DNA of 6,746 nucleotides from Anaerolineae bacterium (lineage in GTDB: Bacteria > Chloroflexota > Anaerolineae > 4572-78 > J111). Positions 1 to 5,767 of this stretch are shown piece by piece. Below the pieces are notes generated by a model. That model had not been told where the DNA came from. It ran no database searches and saw only the letters and a list, made by a program, of their open reading frames with translations. Position numbers and translations under genes: made by a program. The DNA lies in NCBI GenBank assembly GCA_020433785.1, contig JAGRCC010000419.1, positions 1-6,746 of the forward strand, given 5' to 3'. Within the stretch, counting starts at the first letter, position 1. The number at the start of each line of letters is the position of its first letter.

Positions 1-148
1 GATGTCAAGTGCGTAACTCCTAAATCTACCCAACGTATTTGCTGCACTTACAGCCGATCTAAATCAATTCTTCACCTTCTTAGACGCTGCTGCGCAAACA
101 CCAATAAATGATGACTAGAAACCCCAATTCCCAACAGGAGAAACACCT
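1..148. other. Non-coding leader upstream of comM
   Basis: No convincing gene is seen here on either strand. One frame is open from position 1 to a stop at 109-111, but its translation is Cys-rich with no start codon and no recognisable similarity. The only clear signal is a Shine-Dalgarno sequence, AACAGGAG at 133-140, placed eight bases before the ATG at 149, which fixes the start of comM. I did not find a convincing promoter. Confidence 0.6.
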
Positions 149-748
149 ATGCTCGCTAAAGTCACCAGTTGCGCCGTGGTTGGTCTGGAAGGCGTCCTTA
201 TTTCCGTCGAAGTCGATATTGCCCGCGGCCTGCCCTCGATGACCATCGTCGGCCTGCCCGATACCGCCGTGCAGGAGAGCCGTGAGCGCGTTCGAGCCGC
301 CATCAAGAATTCCGGTCTGCCCTTCCCCTCAGCCCGCGTCACCGTCAATCTGGCTCCGGCCGATATCCGCAAAGCCGGCCCCGCCTACGACCTGCCGATC
401 GCCATCGGCATCCTCCTGGCCAACGAGCAGATATTCGGCGATGTCGAGCCGGCCATCATCATGGGTGAGTTATCGCTCGATGGCGGTGTACGGCACATCA
501 GCGGAGCGCTGCCGATGGCTAACCAGGCCAAAAAAGAAGGTTTCACCACCCTCTTTGTCCCCGCCGAAGATGCGCCCCAAGCCGCCCTGATCGACGGCGT
601 CACCGTCTATCCCGTCGAGTCACTTCTGGATTTGATCGATCACCTCAGCGGCCACAAGAAGCTGGCCCCGTACGAAATGACGTTCTCGCTCAACGGCAAC
701 GGCGCGACGCCGCCCTATGCCACCGATCTGTCCGAAATCAAAGGTTAG
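149..748 (+). CDS. comM: ComM/YifB Mg-chelatase-like protein, N-terminal fragment interrupted by an inserted element
   Basis: This is the first 199 residues of a YifB/ComM family protein, which normally has about 500 residues. The visible part is the N-terminal ChlI-like domain, with the family signatures GLPSMTIVGLPDTAVQESRERV (residues 27-48, given here in part: VGLPDTAVQESRERV), VTVNLAPADIRKAGPAYDLP (64-83) and a GELSLDG stretch. ComM is known in other bacteria as a hexameric AAA+ branch-migration helicase used in natural transformation. The Walker A and B ATPase domain and the C-terminal domain are absent. The frame ends GLU-ILE-LYS-GLY then TAG, whereas the family usually continues with KGQ and then the ATPase domain. 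The TAG comes from the inserted element. The start is supported by GGAG eight bases upstream. Base composition is clearly GC-richer than the genes to the right. The fragment cannot be an active helicase; the remaining 3' part should lie beyond the far end of the element. Confidence 0.93.
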   Translation: MLAKVTSCAVVGLEGVLISVEVDIARGLPSMTIVGLPDTAVQESRERVRAAIKNSGLPFPSARVTVNLAPADIRKAGPAYDLPIAIGILLANEQIFGDVEPAIIMGELSLDGGVRHISGALPMANQAKKEGFTTLFVPAEDAPQAALIDGVTVYPVESLLDLIDHLSGHKKLAPYEMTFSLNGNGATPPYATDLSEIKG

Positions 749-765
749 ATTCCAACGTAAAATCA
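731..765. other. Element-chromosome junction (candidate attL) in comM
   Basis: The comM coding similarity stops at codon 199 (GGT, 743-745), and an AT-rich sequence belonging to the recombinase gene begins. The integrase stop codon (TGA, complement of 738-740) and the comM stop codon (TAG, 746-748) interlock across this point. Serine integrases typically leave an attachment site at each end with a two-base crossover core and no long target duplication, so the exact crossover cannot be read from one end. It most likely lies within about 736-748. The assignment as attL is inference from the position of the integrase gene and the broken target gene. Confidence 0.7.
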
Positions 766-2441
766 TCATAACTTCGAGTTGCTTGGATCACACCATACAG
801 TTCAAAGACTCGATCAATTCCATTAACTACAATATTATCCACTAATAAAGCAACAATTTTTCGCTTAGTTTCAAAAAGCAAGTCTTGTTCATCATCAAAA
901 TTATTTTCCCTTAACGCTGTTAGCTCTGCCAATACCGTTTGTTTTTGACGTTCTAGATCTTCTTTTTGTGCTAATTGCATACGCTTTTTAGCTCTCGCTG
1001 ATTCAAGCTTTTCCAATTCTTGTTGAATGACAAGCTTCTTTTCGCCCCACTCAGTCAAGTCCAAGTATCCAGCTCCATATGCTTGATTCCATCGCTTTTG
1101 TTCCTCATATTGGGCTCGAATCCGGTCTTCAATATACTCCAACTGCTTCTGTTTTTCGGCAAACTTTTCCGTGCTATATTTTTCTTCTAGCACTTTTATG
1201 ACCAGTTCCGGGTTATAGATAATCTCGGTGATTACCTGCCAAACCGCAGACTCAAGGTCGCTTGCTTTTATAAGCGGATTGTTACAACCTATCTCTTCGC
1301 GTAACGTTTTTACCTGCATACGGCTCACGCAATAGTAGGCGGTGGCCAATCCGCCTTTATACCTGCAACGTGAAGAGGTTAGACGGTACCCACAACAAGC
1401 ACAAGTCAAAAATCCGGTTAACAACCACTTTCGTCGAGAGTTTCTATTGGAACGGCGATTGTTAGCTTTGAGTACTTTTTGCGCAGCTTCCCAAAGCTCC
1501 GATTCAACGATGGGCGGAACTGGTACCAAAATCCATTCGCTCGGTGGTTTTTTCACTTGATGCAGTGTGAATTTACCTTTTTCTGCATTCCACCGTTTTT
1601 CAAACCTTCGCTTATTGGCGTAAAACTCGCCCTTATAAATCGGGTCTCTCACAAGTTGTGAGAGAGTGCCGGTATGCCAATATTTTGCTCGTATATGTGC
1701 TTTAATTCCTTCTACGTTGAATTCTTCAGCAATCTGATACAAAGACTTGCCTTCGTGTACAAGCTCCTCATAGACTCTTTTCACAATTGGAGCTTCGTCA
1801 GGATGATGAGCATAATGAGTATCTTTTCGGTAATTTGACTCAGGATCATCTCTTCCTCGACCCTGGCTGTCTACAAAGTCAAACCCATATGATCTGGTTT
1901 TAGCTGTTACACGACCTGACTGGGCTTTTCGCCTGGTACCTTCTTTCATTCGTTCAATCGCCTGCTCCATGCCATCCTGAGAGATCGCGCCGAAGACAGC
2001 CCGTTCAATCCGAGAATTATACGGTTTCCACCATACTATCGTTTGCCCAGCTTTTTGTAATTGATCTATCAAATACCCCTGATGCCAGTCAGCATTGCGG
2101 GACAGCCTGTCGAGATACTCAATCACAATGTGAGAAAAACCTGGGCTATTGTGAACCAGAGCAAAAAGTTCCTGTAAATCAGCTCGATCTTCGAATTCAA
2201 ACCCCGAATGATCATCGAAAAAAACATATTCCCAAGGAATACAGAGACCTGTTTCATATGCTTTTTCATGAATATGTGCCAATTGTCGAGGTAAACCGGA
2301 TCGTCCTTCTTCAGCTTGACCAGTTGAGGAAACCCGTAGATATGCTGCTGCTGGTTCGCCATTTGGGTCTCCTAAGACCTGGTGACTAGCTAGTTTTTCA
2401 AATTCTTCTTTCAACCATGAAGATTTATTCTTTTCTGACAT
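738..2441 (-). CDS. Large serine recombinase (site-specific integrase)
   Basis: A 567-residue protein with the architecture of large serine integrases. The N-terminal resolvase-type catalytic domain (about residues 30-175) carries the motif AYLRVSST (33-40), with the nucleophile expected at Ser38, and the EYLDRLSRN motif (108-116) with conserved arginines. A 'recombinase' DNA-binding domain follows (about 190-330, including LVRDPIYKGEF). Next is a zinc ribbon with cysteines at 347, 350, 371 and 386, then a long charged coiled-coil region (about 415-510) that in this family controls synapsis and directionality. It would cut and rejoin attP and attB DNA, here within comM. The start is supported by GGAG eight bases upstream. 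The extreme 3' end overlaps comM sequence by 11 bases on the opposite strand, so its stop codon lies in the chromosome side of the junction. Base composition is AT-richer than comM, consistent with transfer. All expected catalytic residues visible to me are intact, so the enzyme is probably active. Confidence 0.96.
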   Translation of the reverse strand: MSEKNKSSWLKEEFEKLASHQVLGDPNGEPAAAYLRVSSTGQAEEGRSGLPRQLAHIHEKAYETGLCIPWEYVFFDDHSGFEFEDRADLQELFALVHNSPGFSHIVIEYLDRLSRNADWHQGYLIDQLQKAGQTIVWWKPYNSRIERAVFGAISQDGMEQAIERMKEGTRRKAQSGRVTAKTRSYGFDFVDSQGRGRDDPESNYRKDTHYAHHPDEAPIVKRVYEELVHEGKSLYQIAEEFNVEGIKAHIRAKYWHTGTLSQLVRDPIYKGEFYANKRRFEKRWNAEKGKFTLHQVKKPPSEWILVPVPPIVESELWEAAQKVLKANNRRSNRNSRRKWLLTGFLTCACCGYRLTSSRCRYKGGLATAYYCVSRMQVKTLREEIGCNNPLIKASDLESAVWQVITEIIYNPELVIKVLEEKYSTEKFAEKQKQLEYIEDRIRAQYEEQKRWNQAYGAGYLDLTEWGEKKLVIQQELEKLESARAKKRMQLAQKEDLERQKQTVLAELTALRENNFDDEQDLLFETKRKIVALLVDNIVVNGIDRVFELYGVIQATRSYDDFTLESNL

Positions 2442-2483
2442 CAGCTTTTCTCCGATTTGGCTAATAACAGAGCATTGCCCAAC

Positions 2484-2657
2484 TTAGGCCCTCTTCGCTT
2501 GATCCTGATCACCTTGCTGGTTTTGTTCGTCTAGATTGCACCTATCGAGTATGTAATTAACTATCAATCGGATAGCAGCCTTTAACCGTTCTAGATCAAC
2601 TGGTGTCAATTCTAGATGCAGGCTTCTCTCTGTGTTTTCAAATTCCTTTTTAGGCAT
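2484..2657 (-). CDS. Small hypothetical protein (57 aa) upstream of the integrase
   Basis: An ATG-initiated frame of 57 codons beginning MPKKEF and ending with AKRA. GAGG, part of AAAAGAGGTT, lies about ten bases upstream as a ribosome binding site. The central part (LELTPVDLERLKAAIRLIVNYILDRC, about residues 15-40; key stretch LTPVDLERLKAAIRLI) is predicted by eye to be helical and amphipathic, and the tail is rich in Gln, Asp and Glu. No known family is recognised. It ends 42 bases before the recombinase start on the same strand, so the two are probably co-transcribed. That position makes a recombination directionality factor or an integrase regulator possible, but no motif proves it. An alternative is an unrelated small element protein. 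Confidence 0.62.
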   Translation of the reverse strand: MPKKEFENTERSLHLELTPVDLERLKAAIRLIVNYILDRCNLDEQNQQGDQDQAKRA

Positions 2658-2758
2658 AGTTATTTAACCTCTTTTGCCGAGATTTAATTTAAACGAAGTG
2701 TATTTTTGGGCTGAGGAGTTAGAAACGGACGAAATAGTCGCTTCTCGCCGAGAATTTC
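2658..2758. other. AT-rich spacer between transfer and integration modules
   Basis: About 100 bases separate the ATPase gene from the 57-codon gene. The spacer holds the repeat at 2741-2760 and the ribosome binding site of the 57-codon gene. It is AT-rich around 2680-2715 and could hold the promoter for the integrase transcript, but I see no good -35/-10 pair. No rho-independent terminator with a T-run follows the ATPase gene. Confidence 0.4.
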
Positions 2759-2780
2759 TCACTTCTCACCGAATTTTTCT
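2741..2780. repeat. Imperfect tandem repeat spanning the 3' end of the ATPase gene
   Basis: CTTCTCGCCGAGAATTTCTC (2741-2760) is followed directly by a diverged copy, CTTCTCACCGAATTTTTCT (2762-2780). The second copy encodes the last residues (EKFGEK) and the stop codon of the FtsK-like gene; the first lies just beyond its stop. The first copy also contains a perfect inverted repeat, TTCTCG-C-CGAGAA (2742-2754). This may be a slippage duplication of the gene end or a protein-binding site. Confidence 0.55.
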
Positions 2781-3967
2781 AAGACTTCCTTGATTTTATC
2801 GTTGTAAAACTGACCGACTTTGCCATCGAAGACAGCTTTCGATATGGCTCGAAAACTTTTCCCGTTTCGGTACATCGCCAAAATTTGTTGTTCTTGCTCA
2901 GTTGGTTGTGGGCCCAGTGAAATTATCTGACCTCCAACAGCTGATTGGCTTGAACGGTTAACCGGAAAAGGTCCGGGCAGGGTCGTCGGCATCTCCCCAT
3001 CACCGTAGTCGATCGTGGCTTTGCGCTCGCCAGTTAGTTTGTTAACGGTCAATCTGACCATTACAAAGCCTTCTTTGAGGTCACCTTCACCTTCGATGCC
3101 CAAGGCTTTGACCCGTTCTGAATGGGAACCGATGAATACATCGATGTTGGTTTTTCGAGACTCAGCCAACAGTGTCTTGATGATGTCGGCCGCAGGCTTG
3201 CCCAGCTGAAAAACGATCGCCCGCCACTCATCAATCACTACCAACACCGGCTCGTGGGCACCTTCGGCCACCAGTCCCTTACCGATGTCTCGATAGCGTT
3301 TGTTCATTAACGCCAATAGCCCCCTCAAGGCCATCTCGATTTTGACGAAATCTCGTTCAGTGCCCACCACCTGGCACCCCGATGGCCAGCGGGTCGGGTG
3401 ACTGTGGGGGTCCAAGACCAAGATATGAGCTTTTCCTAAACGACGACCGATCACATGCTGTAAAACCGTGGTTTTGCCACTGCCACGTTGGCCCACAATC
3501 AATGCGCATTGGGCGCTGTCCAGAGCCATCATTAGATCAATTGGAGTAGGGGAGGGTAGAGCAGTTAAGACTTTGCTAGCGGGTGAGGAGGGCATATTGA
3601 AGATTTGCCAGCGCTGAAGCTCTTGGTCATCGGGGGTGGGAGCGGTTTGATTAACCAAGGTGCGGGCCTCCAGATGTAACAGTCGCCAGGTGGCCCGCTG
3701 GTCGGTATCACGCACAAACACTTGATTGCCGGCTGTAATAGTTAAGACGTGCGCTTGTTTCTCCGCCTCAATTCGCTGCGCCCGCAACAATTTGACCCGT
3801 TCTACGAATTGCCAGATGGCCAGAAATAAGATTAAGCCAACACCCAACACGACCAATACCGCCAATAAGATGGCCACGGTCAGCACGATTGGCCGAATGG
3901 TTTCGTAGTAGGCCATCACCAGAATGATGGTGACCATGGCTATGATGAGAATAAGCATTTTCTTCAT
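2759..3967 (-). CDS. Membrane-anchored FtsK/TraB-like DNA translocase ATPase with C-terminal HTH
   Basis: A 402-residue protein. Two hydrophobic segments at the N-terminus (about residues 4-20 and 26-54) should anchor it in the membrane. A RecA-like ATPase domain follows, with Walker A GQRGSGKTT (159-167; Lys165) and Walker B VLVVIDEW (241-248; Asp246, Glu247). A motif ESRKTNIDVFIGSHSERV (269-286) sits where FtsK/HerA ATPases carry their sensor region. Residues about 355-390 look like a helix-turn-helix (PTEQEQQILAMYRNGKSFRAIS; core EQQILAMYRNGKSFRAIS), which could recognise DNA as the C-terminal domain of TraB does. The family pumps double-stranded DNA; the layout recalls TraB of Streptomyces conjugation rather than a VirD4-type coupling protein. 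The start overlaps the upstream stop by four bases (ATGA), with GGGGAT as a possible ribosome site, indicating translational coupling. It is shorter than cell-division FtsK and lacks the long linker. The specific transfer role is inferred. Confidence 0.82.
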   Translation of the reverse strand: MKKMLILIIAMVTIILVMAYYETIRPIVLTVAILLAVLVVLGVGLILFLAIWQFVERVKLLRAQRIEAEKQAHVLTITAGNQVFVRDTDQRATWRLLHLEARTLVNQTAPTPDDQELQRWQIFNMPSSPASKVLTALPSPTPIDLMMALDSAQCALIVGQRGSGKTTVLQHVIGRRLGKAHILVLDPHSHPTRWPSGCQVVGTERDFVKIEMALRGLLALMNKRYRDIGKGLVAEGAHEPVLVVIDEWRAIVFQLGKPAADIIKTLLAESRKTNIDVFIGSHSERVKALGIEGEGDLKEGFVMVRLTVNKLTGERKATIDYGDGEMPTTLPGPFPVNRSSQSAVGGQIISLGPQPTEQEQQILAMYRNGKSFRAISKAVFDGKVGQFYNDKIKEVLEKFGEK

Positions 3968-4230
3968 AGCTTGATCCCCAATCCATAGGCCAGAGCGACT
4001 AACCAGATAGTCATCACTTTGTAAGTAAAGACCGCGGCCTCAGCGATGTCACTAATCAACAGTCTGAACTCACGCTGAACCTTAGCCATCGTTCGGACCA
4101 ATCGCCACAACCAGACGAACAGCTTGGTCATTAGTTGGATTGTCAATTCCAGTCCGCCGCTATCATCTTCGATTAAGATGGTCACCGCCAGCCGAGTTTG
4201 CTGCAAAATAGTTACCGGTTTAACGCCCAT
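3964..4230 (-). CDS. Small membrane protein (88 aa) between SpdB-like and FtsK-like genes
   Basis: A protein of unknown family, 88 residues from the ATG at 4230. That start is preferred because GGGAGGT lies five bases upstream; longer in-frame starts (ATG at 4248 or 4278) would extend further into the upstream gene without a better signal. It overlaps the upstream stop by 11 bases and shares ATGA with the downstream ATPase start, so the three genes are translationally coupled. Residues about 28-47 form a hydrophobic or amphipathic helix (LELTIQLMTKLFVWLWRLV). A second hydrophobic segment near 65-85 ends in AYGLGIKL and is a likely transmembrane helix. Its position suggests an accessory subunit of the DNA-transfer complex, comparable in place to the small Spd proteins of actinobacterial plasmids, but no sequence similarity is claimed. 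Confidence 0.72.
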   Translation of the reverse strand: MGVKPVTILQQTRLAVTILIEDDSGGLELTIQLMTKLFVWLWRLVRTMAKVQREFRLLISDIAEAAVFTYKVMTIWLVALAYGLGIKL

Positions 4231-5119
4231 CCCGAACCTCCCAGCCATTGTCGTGTTTGACCAGCTGACCCTCATCAACTAACTCGGACAAATAGTCAGA
4301 CACGGTCGATTTGGATCGTTCGATGGCGTTTCCGGCTTCCCGCAGCGTGGCGTCCGGATGGTTGACCAGAAAGTCGAGGAGGTCATTCTTGGCCTGGGTC
4401 TTCTTGCTAGATCTTACGGCGTTGGCTTCGTCCAGTGTGCCCATTTCGGACGCGAGAATCACCGATTTTTGCTCCCGAAGGCGTTCTATCTCCGAACACA
4501 GCGCAGTCTGTTCCGTACGCAAAAGTTCGATGTCAGCCGTTAGCTGGGCAGCGTCTGTCCGTAACTGTTCGAGCATGTGCTCTTGTTCCTGTTTGGTCGT
4601 CTGGTAACGGTTTCCAAGTTCGGCGGACGAGTGTTCAAATTCTGCCTGTTTGGCCGTAATCAGGTCGTCCAGTTCGGCCAGGGTTCGGACCGTTTCCGAA
4701 CGTTGGACGGCATATTTGACTTGACTTAAGAAGGTTTCGAACGAGAGGACGAGGAACAAACTGGGCATTGCTGCCATAATTCTGGACACCACATCCGATG
4801 GGGCGTGCAGCACGTTGAAGATGCCGGCTAATAAGGCGGACCCGATCACCAACCCCCACTGCCACCGGGCTCGTTCACCTTGCAGCGAACGGTACATCGC
4901 ATTAAGGGAAAAGATAACGACGCCAGCCTCGACGATTAGGGGAAATAAGACGGGGATGCCAATGCGGTGTTGGGCCGCTAAATCAACTAAGGCCGTAAAA
5001 GACAGCAAAAAGGACAGAACTGCCACACTCAACGTCAGCAAGCCTGTCACCCAAGCAATGATGCGATTGTACTTTTTTTGGGAATCCGAAGCCGATGGTA
5101 CAATAGCTGTACCTGACAT
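4220..5119 (-). CDS. DUF2637/SpdB-like membrane protein with coiled coil and C-terminal winged helix
   Basis: A 299-residue protein in three parts. Residues about 21-133 contain four hydrophobic helices (21-46, 56-78, 88-106, 113-133). The spacing and signatures (SFTALVDLAAQHRIG, then FPLIVEAGVVIFSL, then WGLVIGSALLAGIFNVLHAP) resemble DUF2637, the domain of SpdB-type spread proteins on actinobacterial conjugative plasmids. Residues about 148-226 are a long Glu/Gln/Leu-rich coiled coil. Residues about 244-297 look like a winged helix (DLLDFLVNHPDATLREAGNA, then RSKSTVSDYLSELVDEGQLV), so DNA may be tethered at the membrane. The start has AAGGAG seven bases upstream. It is the first gene of a coupled trio with the 88-residue protein and the FtsK-like ATPase. 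In Streptomyces, Spd proteins help plasmid spread through the mycelium and associate with TraB; a similar role here is inference. The DUF2637 assignment is by eye. Confidence 0.72.
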   Translation of the reverse strand: MSGTAIVPSASDSQKKYNRIIAWVTGLLTLSVAVLSFLLSFTALVDLAAQHRIGIPVLFPLIVEAGVVIFSLNAMYRSLQGERARWQWGLVIGSALLAGIFNVLHAPSDVVSRIMAAMPSLFLVLSFETFLSQVKYAVQRSETVRTLAELDDLITAKQAEFEHSSAELGNRYQTTKQEQEHMLEQLRTDAAQLTADIELLRTEQTALCSEIERLREQKSVILASEMGTLDEANAVRSSKKTQAKNDLLDFLVNHPDATLREAGNAIERSKSTVSDYLSELVDEGQLVKHDNGWEVRDGR

Positions 5120-5157
5120 AATGAATCTCCTTAGAGCGTTATGTTAGGGAAGTGTAT

Positions 5158-5199
5158 GCTCGTGAGTGTTCAGTCCGCCAAGATCAAGCACTCACGGGC
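5158..5199 (-). promoter_or_regulatory. Long stem-loop in the leader of the SpdB-like gene
   Basis: GCTCGTGAGTG (5158-5168) pairs with CACTCACGGGC (5189-5199) around a 20-base loop, with eight contiguous perfect pairs and one mismatch (G-T on the plus strand). On the transcribed minus strand it lies between the RHH gene and the SpdB-like gene, about 38 bases before the latter's start. No T-run follows, so a classic terminator is unlikely. It could be an operator or an RNA structure that limits read-through. Confidence 0.5.
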
Positions 5200-5217
5200 T
5201 CTCTTTATGTGCCCCCT

Positions 5218-5430
5218 TTACTCGCCGTATTTTTTTATATCGTCATCTGTTACCAAAATTTTGTCATCCAACCACATTTCCACCAAGACCCTAAAAATCT
5301 TGCTAGGAACCCCGAAGGGTCCCAGTTTATCTTTGACTGCCCCTAAAGATTCGGCAGGCAATCGGAACGAAGTTGTCACCATCTTTTTCTTACCTCCATC
5401 TGAATTTGATTTGTTGGATTGTGTACTCAT
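5218..5430 (-). CDS. Ribbon-helix-helix type DNA-binding regulator
   Basis: The longest frame gives 70 residues. The core MVTTSFRLPAES (17-28) has the alternating pattern of a DNA-binding beta strand. Two helices follow: SLGAVKDKL, then a turn, then SKIFRVLVEMWLDDK. This is the order of a ribbon-helix-helix (MetJ/Arc-like) fold. Such proteins bind operators as dimers and commonly repress their own operon or serve in plasmid partition or conjugation control. The start is uncertain: the ATG at 5430 has no Shine-Dalgarno but sits six bases after a possible -10 box, as in a leaderless message. The in-frame ATG at 5382 follows a perfect GGAGGT at nine bases and would give a 54-residue protein beginning at the beta strand. 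Both may be used. A near-perfect palindrome just upstream is a natural autoregulatory operator. The fold is judged by pattern only. Confidence 0.68.
   Translation of the reverse strand: MSTQSNKSNSDGGKKKMVTTSFRLPAESLGAVKDKLGPFGVPSKIFRVLVEMWLDDKILVTDDDIKKYGE
5392..5397 (-). promoter_or_regulatory. Internal Shine-Dalgarno GGAGGT deciding an alternative RHH start
   Basis: A full-consensus GGAGGT (encoding Gly-Gly in the longer frame) lies nine bases before an in-frame ATG at 5382. It supports translation of a 54-residue RHH protein, either instead of or alongside the 70-residue form. Confidence 0.55.
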
Positions 5431-5436
5431 AACGAA

Positions 5437-5465
5437 AGTTTACACGCATTGCACGCAATGCGCAA
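5437..5465 (-). promoter_or_regulatory. Possible promoter of the RHH gene, with operator between -35 and -10
   Basis: Reading the minus strand, TTGCGC (5465-5460) is followed after exactly 17 bases by TAAACT (5442-5437). The ATG at 5430 begins six bases after the -10 box, so transcription would start at or next to the start codon. The -35 match to consensus is poor (three of six) and the -10 match moderate (four of six). The palindrome fills the spacer, which suits a repressor site. Confidence 0.35.
5445..5462. promoter_or_regulatory. Perfect 8-bp-arm palindrome upstream of the RHH gene (candidate operator)
   Basis: CGCATTGC-AC-GCAATGCG is an uninterrupted inverted repeat with a two-base centre, ending 14 bases before the first ATG of the RHH gene. 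Its location in a 106-base non-coding gap and next to a DNA-binding-protein gene makes an operator, probably autoregulatory, the simplest reading. The binding protein is inferred. Confidence 0.6.
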
Positions 5466-5536
5466 ATCATTGGCGACATAATTAACGGCTCATCTACAGT
5501 AGCGTATTTATGAAGCGATAATCACATCCGTTTTTC

Positions 5537-5767
5537 CTATTCGCGTGGCGGTTCATCGTTATGGAGTACGACCACGAGAGTAGCGTCAGTGGTAACTTCT
5601 ACATCCTTATTGTCGGCCAATTCGTCATTACGTATCGTTTGTTCAGCTTCATCAGCCAATTCCAGGAGCAATTGATAGCATTGCCATAAACGTCTTCGGG
5701 CCTCAGGTGATAATTCATCATTATCGTCATCGGTTTTGTCTTTGGGCAATAAAGGCGGTTGCATCAT
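5537..5767 (-). CDS. Small acidic hypothetical protein (76 aa)
   Basis: A 76-residue frame starting MMQPPLLPKDK. AAGGA lies eight bases upstream of the ATG. It is strongly acidic (for example DDDNDELS at 13-20), with a probable helix at about 20-46 (SPEARRRLWQCYQLLLELADE) and a short hydrophobic strand TLVVVLHN near 63-70. No family is recognised. It lies in the same direction as its neighbours; its start region overlaps the stop of a possible micro-ORF. After its stop, 106 non-coding bases lead to the RHH gene, so it may end the first transcription unit. Small acidic proteins of mobile elements sometimes act as DNA mimics or adaptor proteins, but nothing here shows that. Confidence 0.65.
   Translation of the reverse strand: MMQPPLLPKDKTDDDNDELSPEARRRLWQCYQLLLELADEAEQTIRNDELADNKDVEVTTDATLVVVLHNDEPPRE

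Noticed and set aside
1..108. Open frame reading from the left edge
   Set aside because: No start is visible, the composition is Cys-rich and atypical, and there is no recognisable domain. It is likely non-coding.
1645..1665. Perfect palindrome TCTCTCACAA-G-TTGTGAGAGA
   Set aside because: It is striking but lies in the coding sequence of the recombinase domain, encoding the conserved LSQLVRD region before the DPIYKG motif. Coding constraint could explain it, and there is no other sign of a regulatory site.
4231..4278. Longer 104-residue version of the small membrane protein
   Set aside because: It would overlap the SpdB-like gene by about 59 bases, while the ATG at 4230 has GGGAGGT at proper spacing and a compact overlap.
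4311..4607. 98-codon open frame on the plus strand
   Set aside because: It is a Ser/Arg-rich translation of the strand opposite the coiled coil of the SpdB-like gene, without a start signal.
5141..5485. 114-codon open frame on the plus strand
   Set aside because: It is antisense to the RHH gene and its operator region. The translation looks random, while the minus strand has a recognisable RHH pattern.
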